A DNA stretch of 64,000 nt from contig NZ_JAFEUL010000014.1 in NCBI RefSeq assembly GCF_016901225.1, forward strand, positions 50,889 to 114,888. Direction: 5' to 3'. This document shows positions 35,840-44,960 of this stretch, piece after piece (within the stretch, counting starts at the first letter, position 1; each line of letters starts with the position of its first letter). A program made the translations under genes and the position numbers. Below the pieces are notes generated by a model. It was not told the DNA's origin. It worked only from the letters and a program-made list of their open reading frames with translations, and did not search any database. This DNA is from Actibacterium sp. 188UL27-1. Its GTDB lineage: Bacteria; Pseudomonadota; Alphaproteobacteria; Rhodobacterales; Rhodobacteraceae.

Positions 35840-35855
35840 GGGGGTGCTGCCCCCC
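35840..35855. terminator. Short GC hairpin between operons
   Basis: GGGGG-TGCTG-CCCCC(C) lies between the BKACE start (35738) and the 3' end of the lipocalin-like gene (35892), both on the minus strand. It would terminate the upstream ABC operon. No clear T-run follows. This GGTTTGGGGG-TGCTG-CCCCC pattern is a common 3'-end sequence in Rhodobacteraceae, from memory. Confidence 0.4.
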
Positions 35856-35891
35856 GTGACATCTCCACCAAAAAGAAAGCGGGCTCGCAGG

Positions 35892-36938
35892 TCAGTATCC
35901 TGTCATCTCAAGATATCCCCGGCCGGGATGGGAACCTTCGATCCGCACGGGACCTTCCCAATAGGGAAAGGACAGGCCCATCCAGCTTTGTGGGTTCAGG
36001 GCATCAATCGTGACAGCGATCCCTTTGTCGGGCAGATCAACCTGCCACCGGGTGGGAACGTCGCGGCCTGCCACTTCGCTCGTTTCAAGCGGGGTCAGGG
36101 TCAGCGCACCATCGCCATAGGAGGTCGGTTTGCCATCGGGCGCGATCCAGGTAGCGGACGTATACCCCGCGCCATCGTCACGCAGGGCAAAGCCCATCAG
36201 CTTGGTGCCATCGTCGAAGTGGAGCGAGATCCAGTCCCATCCCGTCTGGTCCGCGGCCAGTGGTTGGGACGACCATTCGCGGTCAAGCCAGCCTTGACCC
36301 GTGACCTCAACCGGTCCGCCTGGCAGGTGGAGCGTGCCGGCGATCTGGTAGAAAGGCTGGGAATAGTAATAGCTCGCCTGTCCTGCCGCCGATTTCACCG
36401 AATAGCCCCCTTGACCCTGGGCGACCAGCGGCCCGTCCGCGCGCAGCCCCAGATCATAGCCGAAATCGTCTCCCTGGGCGCTGAGTGTCAGGGCGTTCAA
36501 CCCGTCCCCGGCAGAGCCTTGCATGGCCCATTCATCGATCCAGGCGCGGAAGGGATCGGCGATCACCCCGGCTTGGCCCACTCCGCCGCGGGCAAAGCGT
36601 TCGGCAGTGAAATGCGCGTCTGGCGTTGTCAGCCCGACATGGCCCAGCCAGACCTGCGGGTCCTGCCAGCCCTGGCTGGTCTCGGGTGCCAGGGCGGACC
36701 GAAAGAGGGTCCATTGGATGCCGTAATCCCGGCCATCGGCGCCCGTGAGATTCGCCGTCAGATACCACCATTCGATCCGGTAATCCGGATGGGCGCCGTG
36801 ATCGGTGGGAAAATCGAATGGTGTGCCGCGTTGCGGCGTCGCAAAACCGTCTGCCGTGCTGCCGAGCCCGGCAAATCCCTGCGCCCAAAGGGTGACGGGC
36901 CACAGGAGGGTGAGCAGGATCAGGACCTTAGCGTTCAT
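35892..36938 (-). CDS. Exported lipocalin/hydroxyneurosporene-synthase-like protein (AttH family)
   Basis: 348 residues. Signal peptide about 1-19 (MNAKVLILLTLLWPVTLWAQ). The family pattern is HPDYRIEWWYLTANLTGADG, WQDPQVWLGHVGLT, SYYYSQPFYQIAGTL and GQGWLDREWSSQPLA, typical of CrtC-like/AttH proteins. It overlaps the ABC permease gene by 11 bases and forms a three-gene unit with it and the ATPase, the same order as AttE-AttF/G-AttH systems. It likely handles a lipophilic substrate in the periplasm that the ABC complex extracts. No carotenoid genes are nearby. Confidence 0.82.
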   Translation of the reverse strand: MNAKVLILLTLLWPVTLWAQGFAGLGSTADGFATPQRGTPFDFPTDHGAHPDYRIEWWYLTANLTGADGRDYGIQWTLFRSALAPETSQGWQDPQVWLGHVGLTTPDAHFTAERFARGGVGQAGVIADPFRAWIDEWAMQGSAGDGLNALTLSAQGDDFGYDLGLRADGPLVAQGQGGYSVKSAAGQASYYYSQPFYQIAGTLHLPGGPVEVTGQGWLDREWSSQPLAADQTGWDWISLHFDDGTKLMGFALRDDGAGYTSATWIAPDGKPTSYGDGALTLTPLETSEVAGRDVPTRWQVDLPDKGIAVTIDALNPQSWMGLSFPYWEGPVRIEGSHPGRGYLEMTGY

Positions 36939-39345
36939 GGGCGAAAACCTTCAGAAACTCTGCCGGCGCCGTCCGCCGCAATCGCCGCACCGGCAGGGCC
37001 GCGGCCAACAACGCGGCGATCAGGGCCAGTGCAAACAGGCGCAACCACTGTCCGGGAAAAAGATGCATGGGCAGGCGCCAACCGAACGCCTCGACATTCA
37101 CGACAGCCAGCAACGCCCAGGCGAGGGCCAGCCCGGTGGGCACCGCAACAACAAACGTGGCCGCCGCCAGGACAAGACTGCGCCCCAGTTCCAGCCGCGC
37201 CAGTGTCGCCCGCGTCAGCCCCAATGCCCAGACCGGGGCCAGTTGCGGCAACCGCAAGCTGGCCAGCGTCAGCAGCGACGTGAAGATCGCGAAACCCGCC
37301 ACCGACAGGGTCAGCACGTTCAATGCCCCGGTGACCGAAAATGTTTGCTCGAACACCCGGACCGAGACCTGTTTGATCGCCGCCTGATCGGTGATTTGTC
37401 CCGGTTCTAACCCAAGGTCCTGCACCAGTGCCGCGGTCAGCCCATCGATCTGGTCGGGTGGAATGCGCAGGCCATAGCGCAGCCGCGGCACATCCGGATG
37501 TCGCTCTATCAGTTGGTCGATGGCGATCACGGCCTGCCCGGACGGGTTCCCGTAGTCGGAATAGATCCCGACGACGGTAAATGCCCAACCAGGTTCCACG
37601 GCCAGCGTATCGCCCAACCCATAGCCCGCGCGCCGCGCCAGTTGTTCATTGATCAGGACGGCAGCGCCCCCTGCGACCTCGTCCCAAACTGTTGGCGTGG
37701 CCTCCAACATGGGCCAGCTGTCACGATAGGTGGCGTGATCAACGATGCCAAAGACCTGGCCCGGCGCACCATTCAGATCCGCCATGACCGACCAGATGGG
37801 CAGGACCGCATCGACGCGGCCGTCCAGAAAGGCCCGAAGGCGGGTTGCCTCTTCCTCGTTGCGGGTGGTGACGTAAAGCTCTGATGCCAGCCGCTGATCC
37901 AGCCAACCGAGGAAGGTCAACCGAAAGCTCGATACCATCGTGCCCACGCCGATATTCGTGGCCAATGCCAGCAGTAATGCCATCAGCGCCAGGGAGAGCC
38001 CGCGCAATTGCTGATTGGTGTCGGCCCAGAACCACTGCGCCCGGATGGAGCGGGCGCGCCCTTGCGCCAAGCTCAGCAATCCGCGCAAAACCACAGGCAG
38101 GCACAGCGCAGCCCCCATCAACAGCCCGCCCAGCAGGGCAAACCCCGCGATCAACCCGTCAAACAGCACCGTCGCCAGCAGGCCCGCGATCAACAGCCCG
38201 ACCCCGGCCATAGCCTGAACGGCAATCGCGCGGGCGGAGGTCCGTTCCCAGGCGCGCGGTTGGGCACTGGCCAAAAGCGGCATCCGCGCCACGGCCCATA
38301 GCCCACTCGCCGCAGCCACGAGGGTGCCCAACACCGCGATCCCGATCCCCGTCAGGGCCCAAAGCGGGCGAAAGCTCAGATCGCCACTGACGCTCGCCCC
38401 ATAAAGGCCGCGCAAGGTCGCGGCGACATCCGGCAACAGCGCTCCCGCGATCACATAGCCCAACGCGATCCCTGCTGCACCGGCCAGGCAGGCCAGCACC
38501 AGCAACTCCACCAACAGCAACAGCAACAGCCGCCGCAGAGGTAAACCCACCGCGCGCAGCGTGCGAAACATGCCGCGGCGTTGCTCGAATGACAGGCCGA
38601 TGGCGGCATGGACAATGAACAAACCCACGGCAAAAGACAGCAGGCCAAACGCCGTCAGGTTCAGGTGAAAACTGTCGGTCAGGCGGGCGATGTCACCTTC
38701 GGCGCCCCGGGTCTGCTGCACCAGGTCCGGCGCGACCTCGGCCAGATCAGGTTGACGGCGCGGCTGTTCGGGCGCCAGAACCAGCCGGGTGATCTGGTCT
38801 GGTATGTCCAGCAGTGTGGCGGCGACGCCGATATCGGCCACCAACGTGCCCGGGGGAAGGCTCACAGCCGGACGCAGCAGGGGCAGATCGGCCACCTCTG
38901 CCAGATCGGCCAGCATTTCGGGCGCCACAAACCCGGTGCCGCCGTCTTGGAGCATGGCCTGCGGGTTCTCCTGCACCAGCTGCGCAAATTCAGGGGGCAA
39001 CGTCCCGGGGGGCGCCGAAAACGGCTCCAACCCAATCACATCGATCGCTTGGTCCGCCCGCTGGATCCGCCCCTCCACAACCGGAGAGACCAACCACCCC
39101 GCCTGCCGCAATGCCGTAAAGGTCGCCAGGGGGATCGGGCCGCCATCCCGGCGCTGCAATTCTTGCAAGTCCGTTCCGCCAAAGAATACCGCGGCCCGGT
39201 CATAACTGTTGCGCGCCTCGGCATTGATCGCCTGAACGGCCGACCACAGGGCGGTTGCCAGGGCCAACCCGATCAGCAACGTGGCCAATTGCAGCGGTTG
39301 CCTGCGCCAATGGGACAGCAGGGCCTGCAACGCCGCGCGCGTCAC
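36928..39345 (-). CDS. ABC transporter permease, FtsX-like (AttFG/MacB-type)
   Basis: 805 residues. An N-terminal membrane helix (about 18-36) precedes a large periplasmic domain (about 40-230). Two FtsX-type four-helix membrane modules follow: one with LLSFAVGLFIVHAAIGLSFE, the other at the C-terminus (LNVLTLSVAGFAIFTSLLTL), with an internal periplasmic domain between them. The duplicated permease would act as a monomer with the ATPase gene that overlaps its start by 4 bases. Such complexes move lipids or lipoproteins out of the inner membrane rather than export small molecules. Confidence 0.88.
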   Translation of the reverse strand: MTRAALQALLSHWRRQPLQLATLLIGLALATALWSAVQAINAEARNSYDRAAVFFGGTDLQELQRRDGGPIPLATFTALRQAGWLVSPVVEGRIQRADQAIDVIGLEPFSAPPGTLPPEFAQLVQENPQAMLQDGGTGFVAPEMLADLAEVADLPLLRPAVSLPPGTLVADIGVAATLLDIPDQITRLVLAPEQPRRQPDLAEVAPDLVQQTRGAEGDIARLTDSFHLNLTAFGLLSFAVGLFIVHAAIGLSFEQRRGMFRTLRAVGLPLRRLLLLLLVELLVLACLAGAAGIALGYVIAGALLPDVAATLRGLYGASVSGDLSFRPLWALTGIGIAVLGTLVAAASGLWAVARMPLLASAQPRAWERTSARAIAVQAMAGVGLLIAGLLATVLFDGLIAGFALLGGLLMGAALCLPVVLRGLLSLAQGRARSIRAQWFWADTNQQLRGLSLALMALLLALATNIGVGTMVSSFRLTFLGWLDQRLASELYVTTRNEEEATRLRAFLDGRVDAVLPIWSVMADLNGAPGQVFGIVDHATYRDSWPMLEATPTVWDEVAGGAAVLINEQLARRAGYGLGDTLAVEPGWAFTVVGIYSDYGNPSGQAVIAIDQLIERHPDVPRLRYGLRIPPDQIDGLTAALVQDLGLEPGQITDQAAIKQVSVRVFEQTFSVTGALNVLTLSVAGFAIFTSLLTLASLRLPQLAPVWALGLTRATLARLELGRSLVLAAATFVVAVPTGLALAWALLAVVNVEAFGWRLPMHLFPGQWLRLFALALIAALLAAALPVRRLRRTAPAEFLKVFAHER

Positions 39346-39998
39346 GCCAGCCGCCCCGCCGACAGATGCACCCGGCGTTGCATCCGTGCCGCAATCGCGC
39401 TGGAATGGGTGACCATCAACAACCCCGCACCGGTATCGCGCACCAGATCCAGGATCAGGTCCATCACATCCGCCGCGGTTGCCTCATCCAGGTTGCCTGT
39501 GGGCTCATCCGCCAGCACCAGGGCGGGGCGGGCTGCCAGGGCGCGCCCGATGGCCACCCGCTGTTGCTGCCCGCCAGACAGCTGTTCCGGATATTGGCGC
39601 ACCAGCCCGTCCAGACCCAAACGTGTCGTCAGCGTCGCGATCCAATCGGCATCTGCCGTGTCGGCCAACCGCGCCTGAAAGGCCAGATTATCGGCCACGC
39701 AAAGCGATGGGATCAGGTTGAATTGCTGAAAGACAAGTCCGATCCGGTCGCGGCGCAACGCGGCCCGGCCGGCATCATCCAACGCGCCGATGGACTGCCC
39801 GTTCAGCACGATGTCCCCCTGATCGACATGATCCAACGCGCCCAGCAAATGCAGGAATGTGCTTTTGCCACTGCCGGACTCGCCGGTCAGCGCCAAGGTC
39901 TCTCCCGCCGCCAGCGAAAGGCTGACCCCGTCCAGAACCTGGACCGCGCCCCCCGCCACCGGATAGGCCTTGTGCACATCGCGTGCCTCAATCAGCAT
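39342..39998 (-). CDS. ABC transporter ATP-binding protein, LolD/MacB-like
   Basis: 218 residues from the ATG at 39998 (GGAG 6 bases upstream). Walker A GESGSGKST at about 39-47, Q-loop, signature LSGGQQQRVAIGRALAARPAL and Walker B LVLADEPTGNLD are intact. The short LolD-like length and the coupling to an FtsX-type permease (4-base overlap) indicate a lipid/lipoprotein extraction system rather than an importer. Confidence 0.92.
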   Translation of the reverse strand: MLIEARDVHKAYPVAGGAVQVLDGVSLSLAAGETLALTGESGSGKSTFLHLLGALDHVDQGDIVLNGQSIGALDDAGRAALRRDRIGLVFQQFNLIPSLCVADNLAFQARLADTADADWIATLTTRLGLDGLVRQYPEQLSGGQQQRVAIGRALAARPALVLADEPTGNLDEATAADVMDLILDLVRDTGAGLLMVTHSSAIAARMQRRVHLSAGRLA

Positions 39999-40054
39999 CA
40001 GTAACTCCGTCGATGCGGACCTAGCCCGCGACCAGCCACAGCAAAGCGCCAACT

Positions 40055-40092
40055 TGCCCCATTATGTGTTCAAAAATATCCCCGCCGGAGGC
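40055..40092 (-). repeat. Dispersed 38-base repeat, copy in the metG 3' region
   Basis: On the minus strand this reads GCCTCCGGCGGGGATATTTT then TGAACACATAATGGGGCA; it is identical to 58537-58574 except for one base. It lies between metG (ends at 40125) and the ABC ATPase start. Such CCTCCGGCGGGGATATTT sequences are frequent near gene ends in Rhodobacteraceae, from memory; the role may be in transcription termination or mRNA stability. Confidence 0.6.
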
Positions 40093-40124
40093 TCCGAAAC
40101 CGGCAGTGGGACAAACCACCTTGG

Positions 40125-41843
40125 TCAGTTGTCAGACCCCGCAAACCGCGCCGCCCATTCTTCGCGCTCCTCGTCCAGGACCTTGCGGAACAGTACATCG
40201 GGCACGTCAAACCCATGGCCGGGCGGCAGGCGCGACAGAGCTGTGGTCAAATCGCCGGGCCAGATCGTTTCCTCGGTCCGCATCGCGGCCAGCATCGCCG
40301 CGGAGGCATCGGGAATGAACGGTGCGGACAAGACCGCGTAGACCCGGATCAGGTTCAGCGCCAGCCGCGTATCAGCCGCAGCCCGATCGACATCCGTCTT
40401 GATGGTCGACCAGGGTGCCGCAGCCTGCAAAAACTCGTTGCCCGCCACCCAAATGGCCCGCAACTCCGCGGCGGCCTTTCGGACTTCCATGGCCTCCATA
40501 TGGCCGACATAGGTCGAGATCCGACCTTCCAACTCGGCAATCAGTGCGGTGCCGCCATCGCCAATTTCGCCCCCCGCAGGCACTTCCTGGCCGAATTTCG
40601 ACCGGCAGAATTTGGTGATCCGGCTCACGAAATTGCCCAGCACATCGGCAAGATCCTTGTTCACACCGGCCTGGAATTTCTCCCAGGTAAATTCGGTATC
40701 CGACGTCTCGGGCGCATTCGACAGCAACCACCAGCGCCAGTAATCGCTCGGCAAAATCTCCAACGCGTCATCCATGAACACGCCGCGCCCCAGGCTGGTG
40801 CTGAACTGCCCGCCTTCATAGTTCAGGAAGTTGAAGGACTTGATGTAATCGACCAGCTTCCAGGGTTCGCGCGATCCCATGATGGTGGCGGGAAAGCTCA
40901 GCGTATGGAACGGCACATTATCCTTGCCCATGAACTGCACATACCGCACATCATCGGCGCCTTCATCCGTACGCCACCAACGCCACCACGCCTCATCTTC
41001 GGTCCCGTTCGCATCGGACCATTCGGCAGCGCAGGCCAGATACTCGATCGGCGCGTCGAACCAAACGTAAAAAACCTTGCCCTCCATCCCCGGCCAGGGC
41101 TCTTCACCTTTCTGCACCGGCACGCCCCAATACAGATCCCGCGTGATCCCGCGATCCTGCAACCCGTCACCATCGTGCAGCCACTTCTTGGCGATGGATG
41201 TTGTCAGGATCGGCCAATCCGTCTTGCTGTCGATCCAGGCATCCAGATCATCTTTCAGCGCAGACTGTTTCAGGTACAGGTGCTTGGTCTCCCGCACTTC
41301 CAAATCGGTAGATCCCGAAATGACACTGCGCGGATTGATCAGATCGGTCGGGTCCAACTGCTTGGTACAATTCTCACACTGATCGCCGCGGGCCCGCTCA
41401 TAGCCGCAATTGGGGCAGGTGCCTTCAATATACCGGTCCGGCAAAAACCGCCCGTCGGTGTTTGAATAAACCTGCTTCTCCGACCGTTCCTCGATAAATC
41501 CGTTCTCTGCCAGAACTCCGGCGAAATACTGGGTCAGCCGCTTGTTCTGCACCGATGACGACCGCCCGAAATGGTCGAATGACAGACGGAACCCGCGGGA
41601 CAGTTCGGCCTGGGTCTCATGCATCTGGGTGCAATAGTCTTCGATAGCGAGCCCCGCCTTGGTCGCCGCCAACTCCGCCGGGGTGCCATGCTCATCCGTG
41701 GCACACAGAAACAGCACCTCAGCCCCACGCTGCCGCATGAACCGCGCATAAAGGTCCGCCGGCAATTGCGATCCCACGAGGGTCCCCAAATGCTTGACCC
41801 CGTTGATATAGGGAATGGCCGAAGTGATCAGGATGCGGGTCAT
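40125..41843 (-). CDS. metG: Methionyl-tRNA synthetase
   Basis: 572 residues from the ATG at 41843; the frame is open further upstream without family similarity. The class I HIGH-like motif is in [17 protein letters not shown], the zinc knuckle is [17 protein letters not shown], and the KMSKS-equivalent is [10 protein letters not shown]. It charges tRNA-Met with methionine, including the initiator. The C-terminal tRNA-binding extension of some bacterial MetRS is absent, as usual for this type. Confidence 0.95.
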   Translation of the reverse strand: MTRILITSAIPYINGVKHLGTLVGSQLPADLYARFMRQRGAEVLFLCATDEHGTPAELAATKAGLAIEDYCTQMHETQAELSRGFRLSFDHFGRSSSVQNKRLTQYFAGVLAENGFIEERSEKQVYSNTDGRFLPDRYIEGTCPNCGYERARGDQCENCTKQLDPTDLINPRSVISGSTDLEVRETKHLYLKQSALKDDLDAWIDSKTDWPILTTSIAKKWLHDGDGLQDRGITRDLYWGVPVQKGEEPWPGMEGKVFYVWFDAPIEYLACAAEWSDANGTEDEAWWRWWRTDEGADDVRYVQFMGKDNVPFHTLSFPATIMGSREPWKLVDYIKSFNFLNYEGGQFSTSLGRGVFMDDALEILPSDYWRWWLLSNAPETSDTEFTWEKFQAGVNKDLADVLGNFVSRITKFCRSKFGQEVPAGGEIGDGGTALIAELEGRISTYVGHMEAMEVRKAAAELRAIWVAGNEFLQAAAPWSTIKTDVDRAAADTRLALNLIRVYAVLSAPFIPDASAAMLAAMRTEETIWPGDLTTALSRLPPGHGFDVPDVLFRKVLDEEREEWAARFAGSDN

Positions 41844-41944
41844 GGCCTGTCCTTTGTCGCGCAGTTTGGGGGGAGTTAACCCAACCGCTGGGAGAGTGCC
41901 AGCGGCGCCTGAAAACCGCACGCAAAAGATGGGCAGGGGTGGCG

Positions 41945-42665
41945 TTAAGGGTGGCCATCCTTGGGTGGGGCCTTGGCCTCCCGTCCCTTGCGGGGCAATC
42001 GCCCGATCAGGAACGATATGCGCGGCGCGTAAACATAGCGGGTCCGCTCGGCCCGTGTGGGCCGCGCCAGCATCCGCACCAGGCCAAACCCGACCAGCAT
42101 CGGATGCCCTGCTGAAGTCAACACAAACGGCGATGTGGGGCCGAGCGCCTCCAGCAGCGCTGACGCCACCAGTGGTGACGCAATGGCACCCACGGCGAAG
42201 AAAAACAAAATGGCGACGCAGAGCTCCACCCGCTCGCTGCTATTGGCAAAATCATGGGCATGGGCGGCGGCGATGGAATAAATCGGAAAGGTCGCAAATC
42301 CAAACAGGGCAGCGGCCGCAGGAACCAGCCCCGGCCCCACTCCCGCGCTGCCCACGGTGACCGCGCAGGAGGCGATGCCCAGGACGGAAAACCAGATCAG
42401 CACGCAGCGCCGGTCATATTTGTCGGCCAGCCTTCCCGCCGGGCTCTGTGCGATTGCACCGTCCGCGACGAACGCCGCCAGGAACAGGTCAATCCGCTGG
42501 TCTGTCAGCCCGACCTCCCGGCCATAGACCACCCCGATCATCCGAAACGCCGCCGATGTCAGTCCGGACACGACAACGGCCAGAACCGCCAGCGGAGATT
42601 TGGCCAAAGCCAGGGCAGGGCGCAGGCGCGGAGCCCGGGGTGTTTCAGGCCAAGTGAAAACGGAT
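41945..42665 (-). pseudogene. MFS transporter, C-terminal part of a split gene
   Basis: The frame is open from about 42660 to the stop at 41945 and encodes the second half of an MFS permease: KSPLAVLAVVVSGLTSAAFR, MIGVVYGREVGLTDQRIDLF, LADKYDRRCVLIWFSVLG, and the C-terminal [20 protein letters not shown]. The conserved intracellular loop motif ADKYDRR is present. It has no proper start: TTG 42607 is not a plausible initiator and the homology continues upstream to the junction with the intron remnant. The N-terminal part of the same family is at 43905-44133. Confidence 0.75.
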
Positions 42666-42689
42666 CGGACCTTTATCGCCGTGCCTGGA

Positions 42690-43900
42690 TTTTAGAGTTG
42701 AGATGATGCGGCTTGCTCCATTGCTGGAGTAGGTTTCATGGTCCCCGTTCTGCGAACGGGATGTGCGAGTTTCCCGGCATTCAGCGCTCCATGGGCTGGC
42801 TAGCCGGCGGTGGATTGCATGGTTTCGAGCGCGTGGTATAGGCGCCAGAACTGGGATGCGCCCTGCATGGCAGGTTCGCCACCGGTTCGTTTTCAGTCCA
42901 TCCGTTTGGTATTCTGACACCTCGATTGCGATAGTGACGCGTGCCCCCATCCAAGACCCGCTTTGATATGGCCTTGCCGTCGCGCCAGCGGTTCCGCATC
43001 GGAGAATGCGGGCGGGCGCGGAACGTGGCCCGCAGTTTCTTTGCCCCGGTCATGCGGTGCTTCTTTTGAAGTCACTGGTCGATCCGATGCGGGAGCCGGT
43101 GGTCCAGAGACTGGAACTCATCGCGGGCACCGGTGGCGTATTGGACGTCATTCCGCCATCCGCAGATCAGAGGGTTGAGCGACCAGATCAGATCCTTGAA
43201 CGGGAGCACGAGCGTGGCTCGTGACGTCCGTTTCCTGATCTTCCGGCGCAAAGCCTTCACCGTTCCCTTCGGTATGCGCAGATTGCCCACCCAATCGCCG
43301 TTGCGATACGACTTGGTGCGAACAATGCGGTATCCAAGGAAGATGAAGCCCCCTTCAGGGCGGGTGATCAGGGTCTTCTCCGCTGAGAGTTCCAGACGCA
43401 TTTCGTCCCAGAGGAACTGCGCCAGGGCCTCTCGCTCGGCTTCCGCCTGTTGCCGGGAGCCGACAACAAGCACAACGAAGTCGTCCGCGTAATGCAGCCT
43501 GTAGAATGTGGGCTTGCCGTGGTGTCGGTCGAACCGGCGGCGGCCACCACATCGTTGGGTTTGCACGCGGGCGCGGCATCCACCTGTCATAGCGCTCATC
43601 GAGCCGATGCAGGAAGACATGCGCCAAAAGCGGTGATAGCACGCCGCCCTGAAGCGTGCCTGTTGCCGAATGCCCAAGGCCGCCTTCAATCATGGTGCCT
43701 GCCTTCAGGAAGGATCGGATGAGCCTCTTGCCCTTCAATCCTGCACCGCGTCATGCCGTCAGTGTCCGGTGTCTGACTGCCCCGGTTCCGGGCCAGCCTG
43801 ATCCAGGCCTCGATCAGCTTCTGCGATCACAGATCAGATTGAATAGGTCGGAGAAGGTCACCTGTCTGCCTGATCTGCCCCTGCGCAGGACAAAAACGTG
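42690..43900 (-). mobile_element. Degenerate group II intron inserted in an MFS gene
   Basis: On the minus strand it holds a broken intron-encoded reverse transcriptase/maturase (see next entry) followed, after 300 bases, by a domain-V-like segment at 42754-42789: GAGC...TGCCGGGAAACTCGCAC ATCCCGTTC. The GAAA-containing hairpin and the 3' arm fit group II domain V, but the 5' arm has mismatches, so it is inactive. The boundaries are approximate: the 5' edge lies where the MFS N-terminal fragment ends and the 3' edge where MFS homology resumes. About 130 residues of the MFS gene are missing, so a deletion came with or after insertion. Confidence 0.65.
43072..43885 (-). pseudogene. Group II intron reverse transcriptase/maturase, broken
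   Basis: Three frames contribute. About 43885-43760 gives an N-terminal piece (VTFSDLFNLICDR, KLIEAWIRLARNRGSQTPD). 43738-43580 gives LIRSFLKAGTMIEGGLGHSA, TGTLQGGVLSPLLAHVFLHR, which is RT motif 4 (QGGVLSP). 43530-43072 gives the catalytic HYADDFVVLV (YADD at 43491) and FIFLGYRIVRTK, then a maturase X-domain-like part. RT blocks 1-3 are missing. Internal deletions and frameshifts make it non-functional. Confidence 0.75.
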
Positions 43901-43904
43901 AGGC

Positions 43905-44133
43905 CTTCCACCTCACTGAAATGCGCCCAGCGCATCTGACCCAAGCTGCCCATCAGGCGCGGCGTCCACCATCAGCCGATGAAGAAGCCCAGGAAATGCA
44001 CCGATCCCAGCAGACCGATCTGCGCCGTGGTGAACTCCAATTCCAGACCGGACAACGCATCCAACGGCCTTCCTCTGCCCGAAGAGATCTAAAGCAGGAC
44101 AACAGATAAAAACAAGGCCGCGAAGGAGATCAT
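43905..44133 (-). pseudogene. MFS transporter, N-terminal part of the split gene
   Basis: From the ATG at 44133 (GGAG 6 bases upstream): MISFAALFLSVVLL, a TAG stop at codon 15, then the MFS-like stretch LDALSGLELEFTTAQIGLLG, SVHFLGFFIG, another stop (TGA), then WWTPRLMGSLGQMRWAHF. The order 'helix 1, periplasmic loop with TTAQIGLLGSxHFLGFFIG' is the typical start of the MFS group whose C-terminal half lies at 41945-42665. Two nonsense codons plus the intron-side truncation make the gene dead. Confidence 0.65.
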
Positions 44134-44211
44134 GAGGCACCTGCCACGCCCATGGATCTGGCCGGTCCACGCCGCAATCGCCGCCTTGATCTGGATCTGG
44201 CATTTGCGCCA

Positions 44212-44239
44212 TCTGGCCTGCTCAGGCGGGCAGGCCAGA
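44212..44239 (-). terminator. Stem-loop after the YceI gene
   Basis: TCTGGCCTGC (44212-44221) and GCAGGCCAGA (44230-44239) form a perfect 10-base stem with an 8-base loop, 9 bases after the yceI-like stop (minus strand). There is no T-run, but position and stability fit a transcription end. Confidence 0.55.
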
Positions 44240-44247
44240 CCCGATGC

Positions 44248-44817
44248 TTACCGCTTTGTGATACGCGCCTTGATGCGAATATCGATCTTTGGCCCGACAT
44301 AGCTTCGAAACCCGCTGGCACCAAAGGCGTTGCGATCCACCGATCCGCTCAGCAGAATATCCAGCGTCTGCAGATCTGCTGGATCCGTCTCGGGCGTTCG
44401 GAAAAACCGGGCATTCAACCGCACGGGCCGGGTCACCCCCCGGATGGTCAACCGCCCGTCCACTACCGCGCCGCGCCCGGCCCGCGTGAACCGGTTGCTG
44501 ACGAACCGAATGCGCGGATGCCGCCCGCTATCCAGCACCTTGGGTCCGCGCATGGCCTGGGTGGCAAAGACGAAACCGGCTCGCGCCTTGGCCACGTTCA
44601 ATTCCACCACCGCCGTGCTGGCGGACAGGTTGTTAAAATCTACGGTTAGATCCGCGCGGGTTATGGGCATCTGGCCCTGAATGTCGCGTCCCTCGAACGT
44701 GTAGGTGAACCCGACCGCGGATTGGCCGGGATCGAGGGCATACTCAGATGGGGCCGCCGCCGCAGGGGCGCTGCCAACGAAAAGCAATAAAAGAACAATG
44801 CGTAAAACGGAAATCAT
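44248..44817 (-). CDS. YceI family exported protein
   Basis: 189 residues from the ATG at 44817 (AAAGGAGAG 6 bases upstream). Signal peptide about 1-22 (MISVLRIVLLLLFVGSAPAA). The YceI-like lipocalin-fold pattern is present: YALDPGQSAVGFTYTFEGRD, KARAGFVFATQAMRG, then VDGRLTIRGVTRPVRLNARF and NAFGASGFRSYVGPKIDIRI. These proteins bind polyisoprenoids or other lipophilic molecules in the periplasm. The usual cytochrome b561 partner is not visible here. Confidence 0.9.
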   Translation of the reverse strand: MISVLRIVLLLLFVGSAPAAAAPSEYALDPGQSAVGFTYTFEGRDIQGQMPITRADLTVDFNNLSASTAVVELNVAKARAGFVFATQAMRGPKVLDSGRHPRIRFVSNRFTRAGRGAVVDGRLTIRGVTRPVRLNARFFRTPETDPADLQTLDILLSGSVDRNAFGASGFRSYVGPKIDIRIKARITKR

Positions 44818-44960
44818 GAACTCTCTCCTTTGGTTCATGCCTTCTACGCATGGCGGTCGCGTTTGATTTTGTGGGCGCTGTCACCGTTGCGTGACTTTCG
44901 CCTTGCCCCCGTCGTCTCACGCCATAGGCTCCGCGCGACATTTGATGCGGGGGATGCGCC

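Noticed and set aside
35580..37283. 567-codon frame on the plus strand
   Set aside because: Runs across the starts and ends of two minus-strand genes and ends in Arg/Pro/Ala low-complexity sequence; shadow.
43913..44212. 99-codon minus-strand frame MAQMPDPDQ...
   Set aside because: It is in a different frame from the MFS N-terminal remnant that occupies the same bases and shows no family pattern itself.
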